A stretch of DNA of 31,790 bases from Planctomycetota bacterium (GTDB lineage: Bacteria; Planctomycetota; Planctomycetia; Pirellulales; Pirellulaceae). A model generated the notes under the pieces. It did not search any database. It was not told where the DNA came from and saw nothing but the letters and a program-made list of their open reading frames with translations. Below, in pieces: positions 7,612 through 15,424 of this stretch. The stretch is taken from the NCBI GenBank assembly GCA_029259935.1, contig JAJDEH010000089.1, positions 1 through 31,790 of the forward strand. The letters run 5' to 3'. Numbering within the stretch: position 1 is the stretch's first letter; each line of letters starts with the position of its first letter. The position numbers were made by a program, and so were the translations under genes.

Positions 7612-9123
7612 ATGGTCAATCCCAAAGCTCGCTCAACGGGCGACAAGCGGAATAGCAAAAACGGCAACGGAAATTCCGACGAAAACGGTCGTCCCAAGGA
7701 CGGAGTGCCCCCCGCCGACCCGGAAAAGTCCTACGAAGAGACGTTGCGCGAATTGGAGGCGGAACGCGAGCCGATTTCCTTGGCGGAAGAAATTGCCGAA
7801 GAGTCGTCTTCTGGCGGCGAAGAAACCACCGACCGCTACGAGCGGATCAAGCAGGGTGAGATTCATATCGCCGAGCTGCAAAAACTGAACATGAGTGAGT
7901 TGATCGAGGAGGCACGCAAGGAGAAAGTCAAAGATCCGGCGGGAATGAAGAAGCAGGACTTGATCTTCAATATTCTCAAACAGCGGGTCAAGATGAACGG
8001 GCTGATGTACGGCGAAGGAACGCTGGAAATCTTGCCGGATGGGTTCGGGTTCCTCCGCAGTCCCGATTATCACTATCTATCGTGTCCCGATGATATTTAC
8101 GTCTCACCCAGCCAAATCCGCCGGTTTGGACTGCGCACGGGCTCCACGGTTTCCGGACAGATTCGGCCTCCCAAGGAGAACGAACGCTATTTCGCGCTAT
8201 TGCGCGTCGAAGCCATCAATTATCAAGATCCCAACTTGATGTCGCAGTGCGTTCAGTTCGACGACCTTACACCGTTGCATCCGAATTCGCGCGTGGTGAT
8301 GGAACACGACCCGGCCGAAATTTCGACGCGTGTGGTCGACATGGTGACCCCCATCGGATTCGGCCAGCGAGGGTTGATCGTGAGCCCGCCGCGAGCCGGC
8401 AAGACGATCCTGATGCAGAACATGGCCCGCGCGGTCATCAGCAATTTTCCGGACACCGCCTATGTGATCATGCTGTTGATTGATGAACGGCCGGAAGAAG
8501 TGACCGACATGGAACGGGAAGTGAAGGGTCCCAATTGTGAAGTCATCAGTTCGACCTTCGACGAACCGTCGTCGCGGCATGTTCAAGTTGCCCAGATGGT
8601 GCTGGAAAAAGCGAAGCGATTGGTCGAATACAAGACCGACGTGATCATTTTTCTCGATTCCATTACGCGTCTGGCGCGGGCCTGGAATTCCGAATGTCCA
8701 CAGTCGGGTAAGATCCTGTCCGGTGGGTTGGATGCCAACGCGCTGCAAAAGCCCAAGGCTTTTTTTGGTTCGGCCCGCAAAATCGAAGAAGGCGGTTCGC
8801 TGACGATCTTGGCCACGGCCTTGATCGATACCGGCAGCAAGATGGATGAAGTGATTTTTGAAGAGTTCAAGGGAACGGGTAATTTGGAGATCGTGCTGGA
8901 CCGCAAGATTGTTGACCGTCGAGTGTGGCCGGCCATTGACATCAATCGCAGCGGCACCCGCCGGGAAGAGATGTTGATGGACCCCGAAGAGTATCGCCGC
9001 GTGTGCGTGATGCGACGCGTGATGAGCGACATGAACGCCCCGGATGCGATGGAGTTGCTTGCCACGAGGCTGAGCAAGACCAAGACCAACGCCGAGTTTT
9101 TGATGAGCATGAATATGTCGTAG
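7612..9123 (+). CDS. rho: Transcription termination factor Rho
   Basis: Hexameric RNA-dependent ATPase/translocase that ends transcription. The call gives 503 residues. The N-terminal extension of about 80 residues is low-complexity ([11 protein letters not shown]) and acidic. Next come the Rho N-terminal helical domain (about 85-127), the cold-shock-like RNA-binding domain (about 134-200: [15 protein letters not shown]) and the RecA-like motor. The motor has Walker A SPPRAGKT (258-265), Walker [17 protein letters not shown] and the near-invariant NRSGTRREE. The ATG at 7612 is chosen because AGGAG sits 9 nt upstream. An in-frame GTG at 7567 would add 15 residues and places that ribosome site inside the gene. 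The extension relative to E. coli Rho is common in high-GC and planctomycete Rho. Confidence 0.96.
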   Translation: MVNPKARSTGDKRNSKNGNGNSDENGRPKDGVPPADPEKSYEETLRELEAEREPISLAEEIAEESSSGGEETTDRYERIKQGEIHIAELQKLNMSELIEEARKEKVKDPAGMKKQDLIFNILKQRVKMNGLMYGEGTLEILPDGFGFLRSPDYHYLSCPDDIYVSPSQIRRFGLRTGSTVSGQIRPPKENERYFALLRVEAINYQDPNLMSQCVQFDDLTPLHPNSRVVMEHDPAEISTRVVDMVTPIGFGQRGLIVSPPRAGKTILMQNMARAVISNFPDTAYVIMLLIDERPEEVTDMEREVKGPNCEVISSTFDEPSSRHVQVAQMVLEKAKRLVEYKTDVIIFLDSITRLARAWNSECPQSGKILSGGLDANALQKPKAFFGSARKIEEGGSLTILATALIDTGSKMDEVIFEEFKGTGNLEIVLDRKIVDRRVWPAIDINRSGTRREEMLMDPEEYRRVCVMRRVMSDMNAPDAMELLATRLSKTKTNAEFLMSMNMS

Positions 9124-9216
9124 GGCGGCACCGCGGAGCCAAGCACGAAATCCGAATGTCGCGCAATTGAAAAGCCAAAGCTATTTCTGATTCATCCATA
9201 AAGGGGAGAGCCTAAG

Positions 9217-9696
9217 TTGCCCACGGAATTGAGCGGAGATCCGTCGACCGCTCCCACCGCCCGATTCGCGATCGTCGTGTCGCGATACAACGAGTCCATT
9301 ACGCGAAAACTGGCCACGGGGGCCATGGAGACGCTTGCCGCGCGCGGCGTGGACGACGGGTCGATAAGTGTGGTTTGGGTTCCGGGAGCTTGGGAAATTC
9401 CGCTGGTTGCCGCGCGGCTAGCCCGTTCGGACCAGTACGCCGCCGTACTCTGCCTGGGAGCGGTCATTAAGGGGGAAACCACCCACGACGAACATATCAA
9501 CCGCCAGGTCAGTGTCACTCTGGGGCAGTTGGCCGTGGAAACGGGCGTGCCCGTCATGTTCGGCGTTTTGACCTGTAATTCGCTGGAGCAGGCAATTAAC
9601 CGATCCGGTGGAAGCGTGGGAAACAAGGGTGTGGAATGCGCGGAAGCCGCCCTAGAAATGGTCGACCTTCTTTCCAAACTGCCTCGCCATCTATAA
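9217..9696 (+). CDS. ribH: 6,7-dimethyl-8-ribityllumazine synthase
   Basis: Condenses 5-amino-6-ribitylamino-uracil with 3,4-dihydroxy-2-butanone 4-phosphate, the penultimate step of riboflavin synthesis. It usually forms pentamers or 60-mer capsids. The 159-residue length is normal. Family segments are visible in order: VVSRYNESITRKL, VPGAWEIPLVA, CLGAVIKGETTHDEH (with the catalytic His of the TTH motif), PVMFGVLTCNSLEQAINR and GNKGVECAEAALEM. It starts at a TTG (9217) preceded by the strong ribosome site AAGGGGAG. No in-frame ATG fits before the first strand. It lies 93 bp after rho and 131 bp before nusB, the widespread ribH-nusB pairing. No FMN riboswitch-like leader is seen. Confidence 0.95.
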   Translation: MPTELSGDPSTAPTARFAIVVSRYNESITRKLATGAMETLAARGVDDGSISVVWVPGAWEIPLVAARLARSDQYAAVLCLGAVIKGETTHDEHINRQVSVTLGQLAVETGVPVMFGVLTCNSLEQAINRSGGSVGNKGVECAEAALEMVDLLSKLPRHL

Positions 9697-9827
9697 TAAA
9701 AGAGGTGGCGGTAGAATTTCGAAGCGCGAACGGAACGCGATCCCCAAAATGGGCCGCGCTCGTCCGCTCGCGCCGAGATGGCTTTGTAATGATCACGGTA
9801 AATAATCCGCAACGGTAATTCATAAAA

Positions 9828-10238
9828 ATGTCTCGTCGAAGTCGAGCCCGTGAAGTTGTCCTGCAGTTGCTCTATCAGGACGATCTGAATCCCAGCCGGC
9901 AGCTATCCACCGACAACGACTTCCTGGCGGGCCGCCTGGGCCAGAACGAAGAACTGGTCAGTTTCGCCAATACGTTATTGATGGGCGTTCGGCGAAATCG
10001 CGCTGAACTCGATGTCATGCTTAGCGAGCGGGCCGACAATTGGAGCCTCGATCGGATGGCCGCGACTGACCGCAACGTCTTACGTCTGGGCGCTTTCGAG
10101 ATACTGTACGCCGAAACGCCGCCGCGTGTTGCCATCAACGAGGCGGTCGAACTGGCCAAGCGGTTTGGGTCAAAACAGTCGGCGCAGTTTGTCAACGGCG
10201 TGCTGGACCGATTTCTGCATGATCCGTCCGAAGAATAA
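9828..10238 (+). CDS. nusB: Transcription antitermination factor NusB
   Basis: An all-helical protein that with NusE binds boxA RNA and supports rRNA antitermination. The 136-residue product shows the typical start SRRSRAREVVLQLLYQ, the middle DRMAATDRNVLRLGAFEILY and the end PPRVAINEAVELAKRFG followed by SAQFVNGVLDRF. The ATG at 9828 has no strong Shine-Dalgarno but sits exactly where NusB proteins begin. It follows ribH and precedes ftsY on the same strand. With rho two genes upstream, the region groups two transcription elongation/termination factors. Confidence 0.95.
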   Translation: MSRRSRAREVVLQLLYQDDLNPSRQLSTDNDFLAGRLGQNEELVSFANTLLMGVRRNRAELDVMLSERADNWSLDRMAATDRNVLRLGAFEILYAETPPRVAINEAVELAKRFGSKQSAQFVNGVLDRFLHDPSEE

Positions 10239-10261
10239 GGTTCGCGGCTCAGGGCTCCCAA

Positions 10262-10406
10262 GGACGTTACGTCCCCAATTGTGGTGCAGCCGTCTCGGCT
10301 GCAAAGGGCAGGCGGGACGCCCGCACCACAAGTCATTCCCTTGGAGTTTCCGCCGCACCTCCAAGCCGCCAAGACAAACCCAGGCGTCTTCGATAAAATG
10401 ACGCCT
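10262..10406. repeat. Chain of short hairpins, including a three-way-junction repeat, between nusB and ftsY
   Basis: Five inverted repeats follow one another. GGACG/CGTCC is at 10262-10274. An outer 9-bp stem TTGTGGTGC/GCACCACAA (10279-10331) encloses GCAGCCG/CGGCTGC (10286-10302) and GCGGG/CCCGC (10312-10324). CTTGGAG/CTCCAAG is at 10340-10365, and AGGCGTC/GACGCCT at 10382-10406. The enclosing stem with two inner stems would fold as a three-way junction in RNA or a branched cruciform in DNA. The last dyad brackets TAAAAT (10394-10399), a possible ftsY -10 element. Confidence 0.6.
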
Positions 10407-10452
10407 TCCTCAACGATTTGTTTTTTCCCTCCTGCGCAACGGTGGTATCGCG

Positions 10453-11372
10453 ATGGGTTTCTTCGACCGCGTCAAAAAGGCTCTTTCCAATACGGTCAAG
10501 GTTCTCAATACCGACATCCGGGACCTGGTCGGCAAGGAAGGCCGGGTCGTGGACGACGAGTTCATGTCGGAGTTGTTCGCGATCCTGATCAAAACCGATA
10601 TGGGCGCGGCGTCGGCGAATGAGATCTGCGACGAAATCAAAACAAAGTATCGCGCTCGCAAGCTGTTGATGGAAGATCTGATCGCCAGTGCCAGCGAGAC
10701 GATCCAGCAACTGATGCAGCAGCCCGAAACTCCGATCGTCTTCGCCGAGAGCGGCCCCACGGTGATCATGGTTTGCGGAGTGAATGGATCGGGGAAAACC
10801 ACCTCCATCGCCAAGCTGGCGACGTCGTTAAAGAACGAGGGCAAGTCGGTGGTCGTCGGGGCAGGGGACACGTTCCGGGCCGCGGCGGTCCAGCAGTTGA
10901 CGATTTGGGCGGATCGCATTGGCATCGACATTGTCACCGGCAAGGACAAGGCCGACCCGGCCAGCGTCGCCTATCAAACCGCCGAACGAGCCGTGCAAAA
11001 CCAAGTCGATGTGGCGATCATCGATACCGCGGGGCGGCTGCAAACCCAGTCCAACCTAATGCAAGAGCTAACTCGAATTCGCCGAGTGATGGGAAAAGTG
11101 ATTCCCGACGCGCCACACGAAGTAATTCTCGTGCTAGACGCCACGGCGGGGCAGAACGGCATCAGCCAGGCGCGCGGATTCTCGGAAGCGGCGGGCTGCA
11201 CGGGAATCTTTCTGGCCAAGCTGGACGGCACGGCCAAGGGCGGCGTGGCGATTCCCATTCGCAAGGAATTCGACTTGCCCGTCAAATACATCGGCCTCGG
11301 AGAAAGAGCCGATGACGTCGAACTGTTCAACGTCGATTGGTACGTCAAAGCCTTGTTCGACGAGGGGACCGG

Positions 11373-11376
<4 letters not shown>
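10453..11376 (+). CDS. ftsY: Signal recognition particle receptor FtsY
   Basis: SRP-receptor GTPase that docks ribosome-SRP complexes at the membrane for co-translational insertion. The 307-residue product contains only the N and G domains. The start MGFFDRVKKALSNT is the short amphipathic helix type, so the long acidic A domain of E. coli FtsY is absent. GTPase motifs: G1 GVNGSGKTTSIAKLA, the DTFRAAAVQQL segment, G3 DTAGR, and G4 reading AKLDGTAKGG where most FtsY have TKLD (Thr to Ala, so the Lys and Asp contacts are kept). The C-terminal GLGERADDVELFN is typical. The ATG at 10453 has no clear Shine-Dalgarno. The TAG stop (11374-11376) lies inside the outer arm of the palindromic element at 11373-11500. 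Confidence 0.95.
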
Positions 11377-11500
<124 letters not shown>

Positions 11501-11512
11501 TGGCCCCGAACC

Positions 11513-13069
11513 TCAATCCGATTGCCGTTCGAAGACTCCCAAATCGGCCGTTTCTCCGTGCCACTCCGGTGCCCACGCGGCTTCCACGGCACGCAGTGAT
11601 TCGATCGTTTCATCCTTGTTGATTAGAAACGTGACGTGCCACCCTTCGAGCATCGGATTCGAGAAATTGGCCTGAAACGTATTGTCTTGCCAGTGCCGCA
11701 ACGGCCCGATGTGCCGGGGCCCGAATCGCAGCTCAAGACCTTGCTCCTTTTGTTGAATCGTGATGCGGCCGTACATCTCACTTTCGTAAACGCCCGCGTA
11801 TTGGGCAAGCTTCAACGAGGCCCGCGTGTCCAAGCGGCGGCGAGCTTCGTGAGCGGTCTTGGCGTCGCTCAACATCTTTTTCCAACCGGTGGCGTAATCG
11901 TTCTTGACGATGCTGCTCCAATCCTTCGCCGGTCTGCCCAAAAAAGCGTCGAGGATGCGGTGGTGCAGCGCGAAGTTGATGCCGGTTTGATGGGCGTTCG
12001 CCAGAATAACGAAACCAATTTTTTCTTCGGGCAAGAGCGCGACCCAGGCGACAAATCCGTTGCCCGTGCCGCTGTGCCAGACGAGCTTCCGTCCGTGGTA
12101 GTCCTCCACAAACCAGCCCATGCCGCAGGAACGGAAGTTTTGCTTCGGGTACGTGGTGCCTTTCCCATACGCCGGAATGACGATGTGTGGCGTGTGCATC
12201 TCGTCGAGCGTGCCGCTTTGCAGCACTTGCCGTTCCCCGAATCGCCCACTCGCCAGATGCAAGCGAATCCAGTTCGTCATGTCGCCCACGTTCGACCACA
12301 TCGTGCCGGCTGGCGCGACCGATTCGTTATAAGTGCGTTCCAATTCGATGGCTTGAAGCTTCCTTTCGAGTTCCGCGTGTGGCCAGGCAATTTTCGACTC
12401 AGTCGGAAAAGAAGTGGTCGTCGCGAGCATTTCCGCCGGTTGCAGAATTCGCGCCTTGATAAACTCGCCCCACGTCTTGCCGGACGCCCGCTCCACCACT
12501 TTTCCGGCGACCAGATACGTCAGATTGTTGTAGCTGAAGCGGCTGCGAAAGCTGTGCTTCGGCAGCAGGAATCGCATCCGGCGGATGATGTCGTCCGGCG
12601 TAAACTCGTTTTTGCTCCACAGCTTGTTGCCTAACTCCAGTCCGGTCCGATGGGCCAGCAGATCGCGCAGCGTCACTTCGCGGGTCATAAACGGATCGAA
12701 CAATTCGAACTCGGGAAGGTGCTTTTGCACGGGGTCGTCCCAGTCCAGTTTTTTCTCATCGACCAACACGCCGACGGCCGTGGCAGTAAAGCTCTTCGTG
12801 CAGGAACAGATCGGGAACAAGGTATCCGCCGTTACCGGCTTCCGCTCGCCCAGCTTCCGCACACCAAACCCCCGCGCATGAACGACCCGTCCGTCCTTGA
12901 CGACGGCAATCGCCAGCCCTGGAACCTGCCACTGGTTCATGGTCTTCGTAACGTACTCATCCAAACCAGCGAGCGCGCCAAGACCGTCCGCCGCAACCGT
13001 TGGTTCGCCGGCGAACAGCCGAGCCGCAATCGAAACAGCCACCGCGAATGTGAAGAGTACGCGCTTCAT
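11513..13069 (-). CDS. Secreted serine hydrolase of the class C beta-lactamase/penicillin-binding fold
   Basis: A predicted exported hydrolase of the large beta-lactamase-related family, which includes esterases, D-aminopeptidases and carboxypeptidases. From the ATG at 13069 the product is 518 residues with a signal peptide (MKRVLFTFAVAVSIAARLFA, cleavage near residue 20). Active-site motifs: SCTK (S89 to K92, the S-x-x-K nucleophile motif), YNN (Y180-N182, the Y-x-N motif) and HSG (332-334, replacing KTG as in esterase-type members). A C-terminal beta-rich domain (about 400-515, DUF3471/lipocalin-like) follows the catalytic part. In-frame codons upstream to 13162 would place 31 extra residues before the signal peptide, so I reject that start; ATG 13087 is possible. 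It is 50 bp downstream of the small secreted-protein gene, perhaps in one transcript. The substrate cannot be told, and true beta-lactam resistance is unlikely. Confidence 0.85.
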   Translation of the reverse strand: MKRVLFTFAVAVSIAARLFAGEPTVAADGLGALAGLDEYVTKTMNQWQVPGLAIAVVKDGRVVHARGFGVRKLGERKPVTADTLFPICSCTKSFTATAVGVLVDEKKLDWDDPVQKHLPEFELFDPFMTREVTLRDLLAHRTGLELGNKLWSKNEFTPDDIIRRMRFLLPKHSFRSRFSYNNLTYLVAGKVVERASGKTWGEFIKARILQPAEMLATTTSFPTESKIAWPHAELERKLQAIELERTYNESVAPAGTMWSNVGDMTNWIRLHLASGRFGERQVLQSGTLDEMHTPHIVIPAYGKGTTYPKQNFRSCGMGWFVEDYHGRKLVWHSGTGNGFVAWVALLPEEKIGFVILANAHQTGINFALHHRILDAFLGRPAKDWSSIVKNDYATGWKKMLSDAKTAHEARRRLDTRASLKLAQYAGVYESEMYGRITIQQKEQGLELRFGPRHIGPLRHWQDNTFQANFSNPMLEGWHVTFLINKDETIESLRAVEAAWAPEWHGETADLGVFERQSD

Positions 13070-13118
13070 GGATTGGATTCTTGTCATGTGTCTTCGTAAA
13101 TCGGCCGAGCCGCGACCA

Positions 13119-13673
13119 CTACTTCCAGGCGAACATAAAGATGAATGCAGTTCTTGAGCCAATCGGCGCTTTCAAATCGACGGGCCCTTCTTTGACATCC
13201 CTGCTAAAGACAGCCCAAGTCCAAATCTCTTTATCTGCCGAAGTCGTCACAAAGCTTCCCTTGGTCGCCTTCCAACCCGAGTCGTTCATCTGCTTGACCA
13301 GGTCGTTGGGGACGCGTACTTCTCTGTTTCGCCCAGTTTGAATGGCGACAAACACCTGGCAGTCTTTCTTCGCGACGAGCTGTTTGGCGGGCAACCACTT
13401 TTCGACTTCGTTGCTATTTCGAATAATCAGCGTTCCGCTACGAATTCCTCGCGGCAGTTTGAGTATGTGATACCTGCGATCCGTCAAGAAGGGCGTTTTA
13501 ACTCGAAGGAGGTTCAATTGAACCTTGGAATTCGCCGCGGGTTTGACGACGAGTCGCTTCTCCAGCGCTTTTCGTGCTCGCGTCGTTTGTGCCAACAATG
13601 GAGAACTTGACACAGCGGTCGCAACGATGAAAAAAGAAAACAAGAAGCCCGATCGTGACGACGCAATCCACAT
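13119..13673 (-). CDS. Small secreted protein of unknown function
   Basis: I do not recognise a family with confidence. The 184-residue product begins with a signal peptide (hydrophobic residues about 9-28, cleavage after SSPLLAQ) and a basic stretch, then a compact beta-rich domain. This has a Trp/Phe-rich C-terminal half (VFVAIQTGRNREVRVP, GWKATKGSF, EIWTWAVFSRDV, TAFIFMFAW). The alternation of short strands and aromatic residues, with the phrase EKWLPAKQLVAKKDCQVFVAIQ, recalls secreted carbohydrate-associated domains in planctomycetes, but that is weak inference. A GGGAAA sequence lies upstream of the ATG at 13673. It is followed by the beta-lactamase-fold gene 50 bp downstream on the same strand. 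Confidence 0.7.
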   Translation of the reverse strand: MWIASSRSGFLFSFFIVATAVSSSPLLAQTTRARKALEKRLVVKPAANSKVQLNLLRVKTPFLTDRRYHILKLPRGIRSGTLIIRNSNEVEKWLPAKQLVAKKDCQVFVAIQTGRNREVRVPNDLVKQMNDSGWKATKGSFVTTSADKEIWTWAVFSRDVKEGPVDLKAPIGSRTAFIFMFAWK

Positions 13674-13720
13674 TTCATTTTCCCATCAACGAAATTCCAC
13701 GGGCTGTCAAAACGAATGGC

Positions 13721-14176
13721 CTAGCAGGTATCGAGGTTGTCGCGCTCGAGGTCACCGATTTTTTCGACGCGGCGCGCGTGACGGCCTCCTTCAAACTCGG
13801 TCTTCATCCACAATTCACTTAGTTGCTGCATTTCCTCGTTGCCAAGCCCGCTGCCTGGGAGACACAAGATATTCAGATTGTTGTGTTGTCGGCTAAGAGT
13901 GACGGTCGTTTCGTCGTGGCAGTTGGCGGCTCGCACGTTGGGAAACTTATTAGCGGCGATCGCCATGCCGATTCCGGTTCCGCAGATCAGCACGCCCCGG
14001 TCCGCTTCACCCGTGGAGACCTTGCGGCCCACGATCTTGGCGATATCGGGATAGTCGACGCTTGCTTCGCCGTGGCTGCCTTCGTCGGTCACTTGGTATC
14101 CCAAGCCGGCCAAGAATTCTACCAACGCATTCTTGGACTCAACGCCTCGATGATCACTACCGACGGATACTCGCAT
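13721..14176 (-). CDS. rpiB: Ribose-5-phosphate isomerase B
   Basis: Interconverts ribose 5-phosphate and ribulose 5-phosphate in the non-oxidative pentose phosphate pathway (RpiB/LacAB fold, cytoplasmic). The 151-residue length fits. Motifs: VGSDHRG (Asp8-His9), ICGTGIGMAIAANK with the catalytic Cys65, SRQHNNLN with His98 as the likely ring-opening residue, and the C-terminal EGGRHARRVEKIGDLE. The ATG at 14176 is preceded by AGGGG at a suitable distance. Only 14 bp separate it from the stop of the TsaC-phosphatase fusion upstream, so the two are almost certainly co-transcribed. The promoter at 15365-15394 probably serves both. Confidence 0.95.
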   Translation of the reverse strand: MRVSVGSDHRGVESKNALVEFLAGLGYQVTDEGSHGEASVDYPDIAKIVGRKVSTGEADRGVLICGTGIGMAIAANKFPNVRAANCHDETTVTLSRQHNNLNILCLPGSGLGNEEMQQLSELWMKTEFEGGRHARRVEKIGDLERDNLDTC

Positions 14177-14190
14177 TTTCGGATCCCCTG

Positions 14191-15321
14191 CTAGGCGGCG
14201 CCCAAATCGAAATCATCCACCCAGTGGGCAAGTTGGGCATCGATTTGTTCCGCACAACGCTGGTACAGTTCCGACGGCCCGCCGATCGGGTCGGAGACGT
14301 CGGCGTTGTCGCGGCACAGCATCCACAATCGCGGCGCGACATCGGGCCATTGAGTCACGATCGCTTCTCGATGGCCGCGAGTCATCGTCAAAATGACGTC
14401 GGCGTAACGGACCAGTCGGTCCGTCAGCGGTTGGCTCTCGTGCTTGGACAGATCCAAGCCGCGTTGCTTCATGACCTGAACCGCTTCGGGCGTCGAACAG
14501 CCGCCCGTCATGGCGGCGATACCCGCCGATTGAACAATGATGCCTCGATCTTCCAGGTCGTCGGCTTCGCAGCCCATTTTTTTGGCAATGCGGTCTCGCA
14601 TCAAGACTTCGGCCATGGGACTGCGGCAGGTGTTCCCCGTACAGACAAACAACGCCATGAAGCCCGACATTCGCTTCAGGATGTCTTCGGAAAAAACGCC
14701 CGCTCGCAAAACGCGAAGCTGGCTTCCCTGAACCTGCACGACGGACGACGGCTGCCCAAACTTACAGCGGCCATCGTCAACCACTAAGTCAATCTTGTCT
14801 CCCAGGCTCTCCACGACCTCGGTTCCCGTCGCCGTATCCGTTTGGCCTGAAAGATTCGCGCTGGAAAGCACCAGCGGCCCGGCCGAGAGTCGCAGGACGT
14901 CGTGGATCAATTGATGCGCCGGAACGCGTAGTCCAAGCGTTCCTTGCGGGGCGACCACTTGTTGAACACTGGCGGGCAGACGCCGGAAGACACTGTCCGG
15001 ATGATTTTCGTCCAGCACCAAGGTTAAGGGGCCCGGCCAACAGCGGCGAGCCAGCCGTTGGGCGACCGGGCTGATGTTGGGGACATAATCGAGCGCATCG
15101 TCGGCGCTCTTGATGGCCAGCGTTAAGGGATGATTGGCAGCTCGGCCTTTGATCTCGACAAGCCGTGATACCGCATCTTCATTCAGGGCGCTGGCGGCGA
15201 TTCCGTAAACCGTCTCGGTGGGAAAGGCAACGATTTTGCCTTCGGCGATCGCTTGGACGGCTAGGTGAACGACATCGCGCGTGTCTTCGGCGGTAGCCAA
15301 ATCGATGACAACTGGGGGCAT
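14191..15321 (-). CDS. Fusion: L-threonylcarbamoyladenylate synthase (TsaC/Sua5/YrdC) + low-molecular-weight protein phosphatase, probably arginine-specific
   Basis: Residues 1-210 are a YrdC domain that makes threonylcarbamoyl-AMP for the t6A37 tRNA modification: KIVAFPTETVYGIAASA, the KGRAANHPL nucleotide/threonine site and SSANLSG are intact. Residues about 222-370 are a complete LMW phosphatase: FVCTGNTCRSPMAE gives nucleophile Cys227 and Arg233 of the C-x5-R loop, and DVSDP supplies the general acid Asp344. The loop has Thr231 where tyrosine phosphatases have Ile. In Bacillus YwlE this Thr defines phospho-arginine specificity, so arginine phosphatase activity is the preferred inference. 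The ATG at 15321 opens directly into the YrdC fold. It is followed by rpiB after 14 bp. The 376-residue length equals the sum of two standard domains. An arsenate-reductase role is less likely. Confidence 0.9.
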   Translation of the reverse strand: MPPVVIDLATAEDTRDVVHLAVQAIAEGKIVAFPTETVYGIAASALNEDAVSRLVEIKGRAANHPLTLAIKSADDALDYVPNISPVAQRLARRCWPGPLTLVLDENHPDSVFRRLPASVQQVVAPQGTLGLRVPAHQLIHDVLRLSAGPLVLSSANLSGQTDTATGTEVVESLGDKIDLVVDDGRCKFGQPSSVVQVQGSQLRVLRAGVFSEDILKRMSGFMALFVCTGNTCRSPMAEVLMRDRIAKKMGCEADDLEDRGIIVQSAGIAAMTGGCSTPEAVQVMKQRGLDLSKHESQPLTDRLVRYADVILTMTRGHREAIVTQWPDVAPRLWMLCRDNADVSDPIGGPSELYQRCAEQIDAQLAHWVDDFDLGAA

Positions 15322-15364
15322 TGGAAAGCCTGGACGCGCATCATAAGTGTTGAGCTAAAACCTT

Positions 15365-15394
15365 ACTATACAGGGCGTTAGAATTGACGGTCAA
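15365..15394 (-). promoter_or_regulatory. Sigma-70-type promoter of the tsaC-phosphatase/rpiB operon
   Basis: On the minus strand, TTGACC (15394-15389), 18 bp, then TATAGT (15370-15365) give 5 of 6 matches in each hexamer. The -10 lies about 45 bp before the ATG at 15321. This is the best promoter match in the window. Confidence 0.6.
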
Positions 15395-15424
15395 GGGGCC
15401 GAGGTGAGGCAGGCCGCGAGGCCG

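Noticed and set aside
11636..12634. 332-codon frame opposite the beta-lactamase-fold gene
   Set aside because: Antisense shadow. The minus strand carries the signal peptide and all active-site motifs.
11513..13069. Antibiotic-resistance beta-lactamase
   Set aside because: It has HSG instead of KTG, a large C-terminal domain and no resistance context. Such hydrolases are abundant in planctomycetes and mostly act on other substrates.
14191..14660. Arsenate reductase for the phosphatase half
   Set aside because: LMW folds are shared, but no ars genes are nearby, and the Thr in the active loop plus the rpiB linkage favour a YwlE-like phosphatase.
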